Source: Streptomyces viridiviolaceus (GTDB taxonomy: Bacteria; Actinomycetota; Actinomycetes; Streptomycetales; Streptomycetaceae). Taken from it: a stretch of DNA of 64,000 nucleotides. Position numbers and translations under genes: made by a program. The notes under the pieces were generated by a model. The model saw only the letters and a list, made by a program, of their open reading frames with translations, did not search any database and was not told the origin of the DNA. The DNA is taken from contig NZ_BMWA01000023.1 in the NCBI RefSeq assembly GCF_014650995.1, positions 1-64,000 on the forward strand. Reading direction: 5' to 3'. This document shows positions 62,288 to 64,000 of this stretch, in pieces (positions within the stretch are counted from its first letter, which is position 1; every line of letters starts with the position of its first letter).

Positions 62288-62371
62288 GCCCGGATGGTGG
62301 AATGCAGACACGGCGAGCTTAAACCTCGCTGCCCCTTCGCGGGCGTGCCGGTTCAAGTCCGGCTCCGGGCA
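62288..62371 (+). tRNA. bldA: tRNA-Leu (anticodon TAA), bldA
   Basis: An 84-nt class II tRNA. Acceptor GCCCGGA (62288-62294) pairs with TCCGGGC (62364-62370), with discriminator A. The anticodon stem GCGAG/CTCGC encloses the loop CTTAAAC, with anticodon TAA. A long variable arm follows (GCCCCTTCGCGGGC), then the T-arm GCCGG-TTCAAGT-CCGGC. No CCA is encoded. In Streptomyces this is the only tRNA reading the rare TTA codon; bldA mutants fail in aerial growth and antibiotic production (published). Confidence 0.97.
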
Positions 62372-62469
62372 CTTCCCACGCCGTCGTTCCGGCACCACCC
62401 CTCCTCGAACTACTTCGCCGCAGACCGTTGACAGCGGCGTGTACGCGGTCGGAAACTCACGTCAGCAGT

Positions 62470-62489
62470 TGGTGAAGGAAATTTCACCA
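62470..62489. promoter_or_regulatory. Inverted repeat upstream of pobA
   Basis: TGGTGAA (62470-62476) and TTCACCA (62483-62489) are perfect inverted 7-mers around GGAAAT, 66 bp before the pobA start. TTGACA at 62428-62433 may be a -35 element upstream of it. A dimeric repressor such as the IclR-type PobR described in S. coelicolor could bind here; binding is inferred. Confidence 0.6.
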
Positions 62490-62555
62490 TGCGAACAAGC
62501 GCACATCGCGCGACCAGCCCGCAGCGGCAACGACGCCAATCGAAGGGAACGACCG

Positions 62556-63731
62556 ATGCGCACCACCGTCGGCATCATCGGGGCCGGCCCCGCCGGACTC
62601 CTCCTCGCCCGGCTGCTCCACAACGCCGGGATCGACTCGGTCGTCCTGGAGAGCCGGGACCGCGCCTACGTCGAGCGCCGGCAGCGCGCGGGAATCCTGG
62701 AGCAGGGCACCGTGGACGTGCTGCGCGCCGCCGGGGCCGGGGAGCGGATGGACCGCGAGGGGCTGCGGCACGACGGGATCGAACTGCGGTTCGACAGGCG
62801 CCGCCACCGCGTAGACTTCCCCGCGCTCACCGGCGGCAAGTCCGTGATGGTCTACGCCCAGACCGAGGTCTGCAAGGACCTCATCGCCCTGCAGCTCAAG
62901 GAGGGCGGCCCGCTGCTGTTCGAGGCGGAGGCGCTGGCCGTCGAGGGCGCCGACACCGACCACCCGCGCGTCCGCTTCCGGCACGAGGGCGCCGAGGACG
63001 TCCTGGAGTGCGACTACGTCGTCGGCTGCGACGGCTTCTGGGGCGTGGCCCGGCAGGCGATCCCGGCCGGACTGAGCCGCACGTTCGAACGGACGTACCC
63101 CTTCGGCTGGCTCGGCATCCTCGCCGACGTCGCCCCTTCGCACGACGAGCTGGTCTACGCCCGCCACGACCGCGGCTTTGCCCTGCTGTCCATGCGCTCC
63201 CCGTCCGTCTCCCGCCTCTACCTCCAGGTCCCCGCGGACACGGACGCCGAGTCGTGGAGCGACGAGGAGATCTGGGCCGAGCTGGAGCGCCGCTTCGAGA
63301 CCGCCGACGACTGGACGCTCCGGCGCGGTCCGATCACCCAGAAGTCCGTCACGCCGATGCGCTCCTACGTCCACGAGCCCATGCGTCACGGCCGCCTCTT
63401 CCTGGCCGGCGACGCCGCGCACATCGTGCCGCCCACCGGCGCCAAGGGCCTGAACCTCGCCGTGGGGGACGTCGTCACCTTCGCGCGGGCGCTGACGCAC
63501 CGCGAGGAGACCGGCTCCGACGGACTCCTCGACGCCTACTCCGCGACCTGTCTGCGCCGCGTCTGGCAGGCCGAGCGGTTCTCCTACGACATGACGACCA
63601 TGCTGCACCGCGCCCCCGACGCCACCCCGTTCGACGACCGCATCCAGCTCGCCCGGCTGGACCGCCTCGCCTCCTCCCGCGCCGCCGAGACCGACCTCGC
63701 CGAGGGCTACACGGGCTTCCCCGTCGGGTGA
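62556..63731 (+). CDS. pobA: 4-hydroxybenzoate 3-monooxygenase
   Basis: A 391-residue FAD-dependent hydroxylase converting 4-hydroxybenzoate to protocatechuate with NADPH (or NADH) and O2. The FAD-binding GXGXXG is VGIIGAGPAGLLLARLL at the start. ERRQRAGILEQGTVDVLR and DYVVGCDGFWGVAR (the DG motif) follow, and the second FAD motif LFLAGDAAHIVPPTGAKGLN is near residue 285. The RRQRAG segment is typical of PobA. ATG at 62556 with AAGGGA nine bases upstream. Protocatechuate-degrading genes are not adjacent. Next to bldA. Confidence 0.95.
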   Translation: MRTTVGIIGAGPAGLLLARLLHNAGIDSVVLESRDRAYVERRQRAGILEQGTVDVLRAAGAGERMDREGLRHDGIELRFDRRRHRVDFPALTGGKSVMVYAQTEVCKDLIALQLKEGGPLLFEAEALAVEGADTDHPRVRFRHEGAEDVLECDYVVGCDGFWGVARQAIPAGLSRTFERTYPFGWLGILADVAPSHDELVYARHDRGFALLSMRSPSVSRLYLQVPADTDAESWSDEEIWAELERRFETADDWTLRRGPITQKSVTPMRSYVHEPMRHGRLFLAGDAAHIVPPTGAKGLNLAVGDVVTFARALTHREETGSDGLLDAYSATCLRRVWQAERFSYDMTTMLHRAPDATPFDDRIQLARLDRLASSRAAETDLAEGYTGFPVG

Positions 63732-63883
63732 AGGCCCTGCCCGCCAGTGAGGGGAATCACGGGCCCGCGTAGCGTGTTCCGCAGCAGTAGCAGGGAAAGA
63801 TCCTCCCCAAGCAGTAGGGTCAATCCTTTGCCGTTCTATTACTCTTGAGCCAAGGCTGCGCAGTGTGGCCATGGAGGAGTGAA

Positions 63884-64000
63884 ATGAGGAGCAGAAACCC
63901 GGTCTTCTCGCGACGGGGGTTCAGCCGCGACAACGGCTACGCGGGCTTCAACGCCGCGCCGCAGGCCGGGGGTCCCGCCGTCGCCACCCAGGGCAATCCG
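63884..64000 (+). CDS. Start of a Bax-inhibitor-1/YccA-like membrane protein (cut by the window end)
   Basis: Only the first 39 codons are present: MRSRNPVFSRRGFSRDNGYAG and then a Gly/Ala/Pro-rich stretch. In Streptomyces this N-terminus (SxNPVFSRRGF) belongs to YccA/Bax-inhibitor-1-type proteins with six or seven helices after a Gly/Gln/Tyr-rich cytoplasmic leader. ATG at 63884 is preceded by GGAGGAGTG. The identification rests on memory of this short motif. The membrane part lies beyond the window. Confidence 0.7.
   Translation, partial: MRSRNPVFSRRGFSRDNGYAGFNAAPQAGGPAVATQGNP

Overview
The window is about 64 kb of high-GC actinobacterial chromosome, almost certainly Streptomyces and close to the S. 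coelicolor/S. lividans group. The evidence is very high GC with strong third-position bias, frequent GTG starts and ATGA/GTGA gene overlaps, a galTEK operon of Streptomyces type, two rpf genes with a c-di-AMP riboswitch, a TamR/Tam pair, and a bldA-type tRNA-Leu(UAA). The gene order agrees, from memory only, with the central 'core' part of the S. coelicolor chromosome. No integrase, transposase, prophage or CRISPR array was seen. I also noticed no in-frame TTA codon in the called genes, although this was not an exhaustive count.

Layout. 1-448: no gene, with direct repeats and a hairpin. 449-5855: galactose module, a small membrane protein and a Na+/solute symporter (minus) divergent from galT-galE-galK (plus). 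5878-8904: a GNAT, an orphan NarL-type regulator, and tamR/tam with a shared operator region. 8929-13636: desaturase-TetR operon, then ppc. 13714-18505: a minus-strand housekeeping set (membrane protein, pth, L25, prs, glmU, tRNA-Gln). 18817-20127: orphan histidine kinase. 20148-25184: a compact accessory island of polymorphic-toxin-type proteins, consisting of a SUKH-3 protein, a YwqJ-like deaminase, a WHH nuclease fused to SUKH-1, and a YrhB/proline-rich/deaminase/SUKH-4 fusion. 25424-30167: DivIVA-like coiled-coil protein, DUF485 plus acetate-type symporter, DHA2 exporter. 30622-33974: ABC exporter. 34220-37774: mfd. 37847-41310: small antitoxin-like protein, secreted HNH nuclease, GNAT, lipoprotein, two-repeat exported protein. 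41504-49233: orphan N6 DNA methylase, proline-rich membrane protein with a soluble Ser/Thr kinase, SurA-like lipoprotein, MazG, P450. 49378-55157: two Rpf muralytic enzymes (the second with a ydaO/c-di-AMP riboswitch), eno, divIC, DUF501 and ppx. 55580-58472: Rex-box-controlled type II NADH dehydrogenase and cfa. 58537-61880: a second ABC exporter paralogous to the first. 62288-64000: bldA tRNA, pobA, and the start of a Bax-inhibitor-like gene.

How it fits together. Most genes are core metabolism (Leloir pathway, anaplerosis, glycolysis, PRPP, UDP-GlcNAc), cell-wall growth and division (GlmU, DivIC, Rpf enzymes) and stress or redox response (TamR, Rex, MazG, Ppx/GppA). The most unusual part is the divergent SUKH/deaminase/nuclease island at 20.1-25.2 kb. 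It carries toxin-type catalytic domains fused to immunity-type domains, without any recognisable secretion or delivery module. I consider it the best candidate for an undescribed system here.
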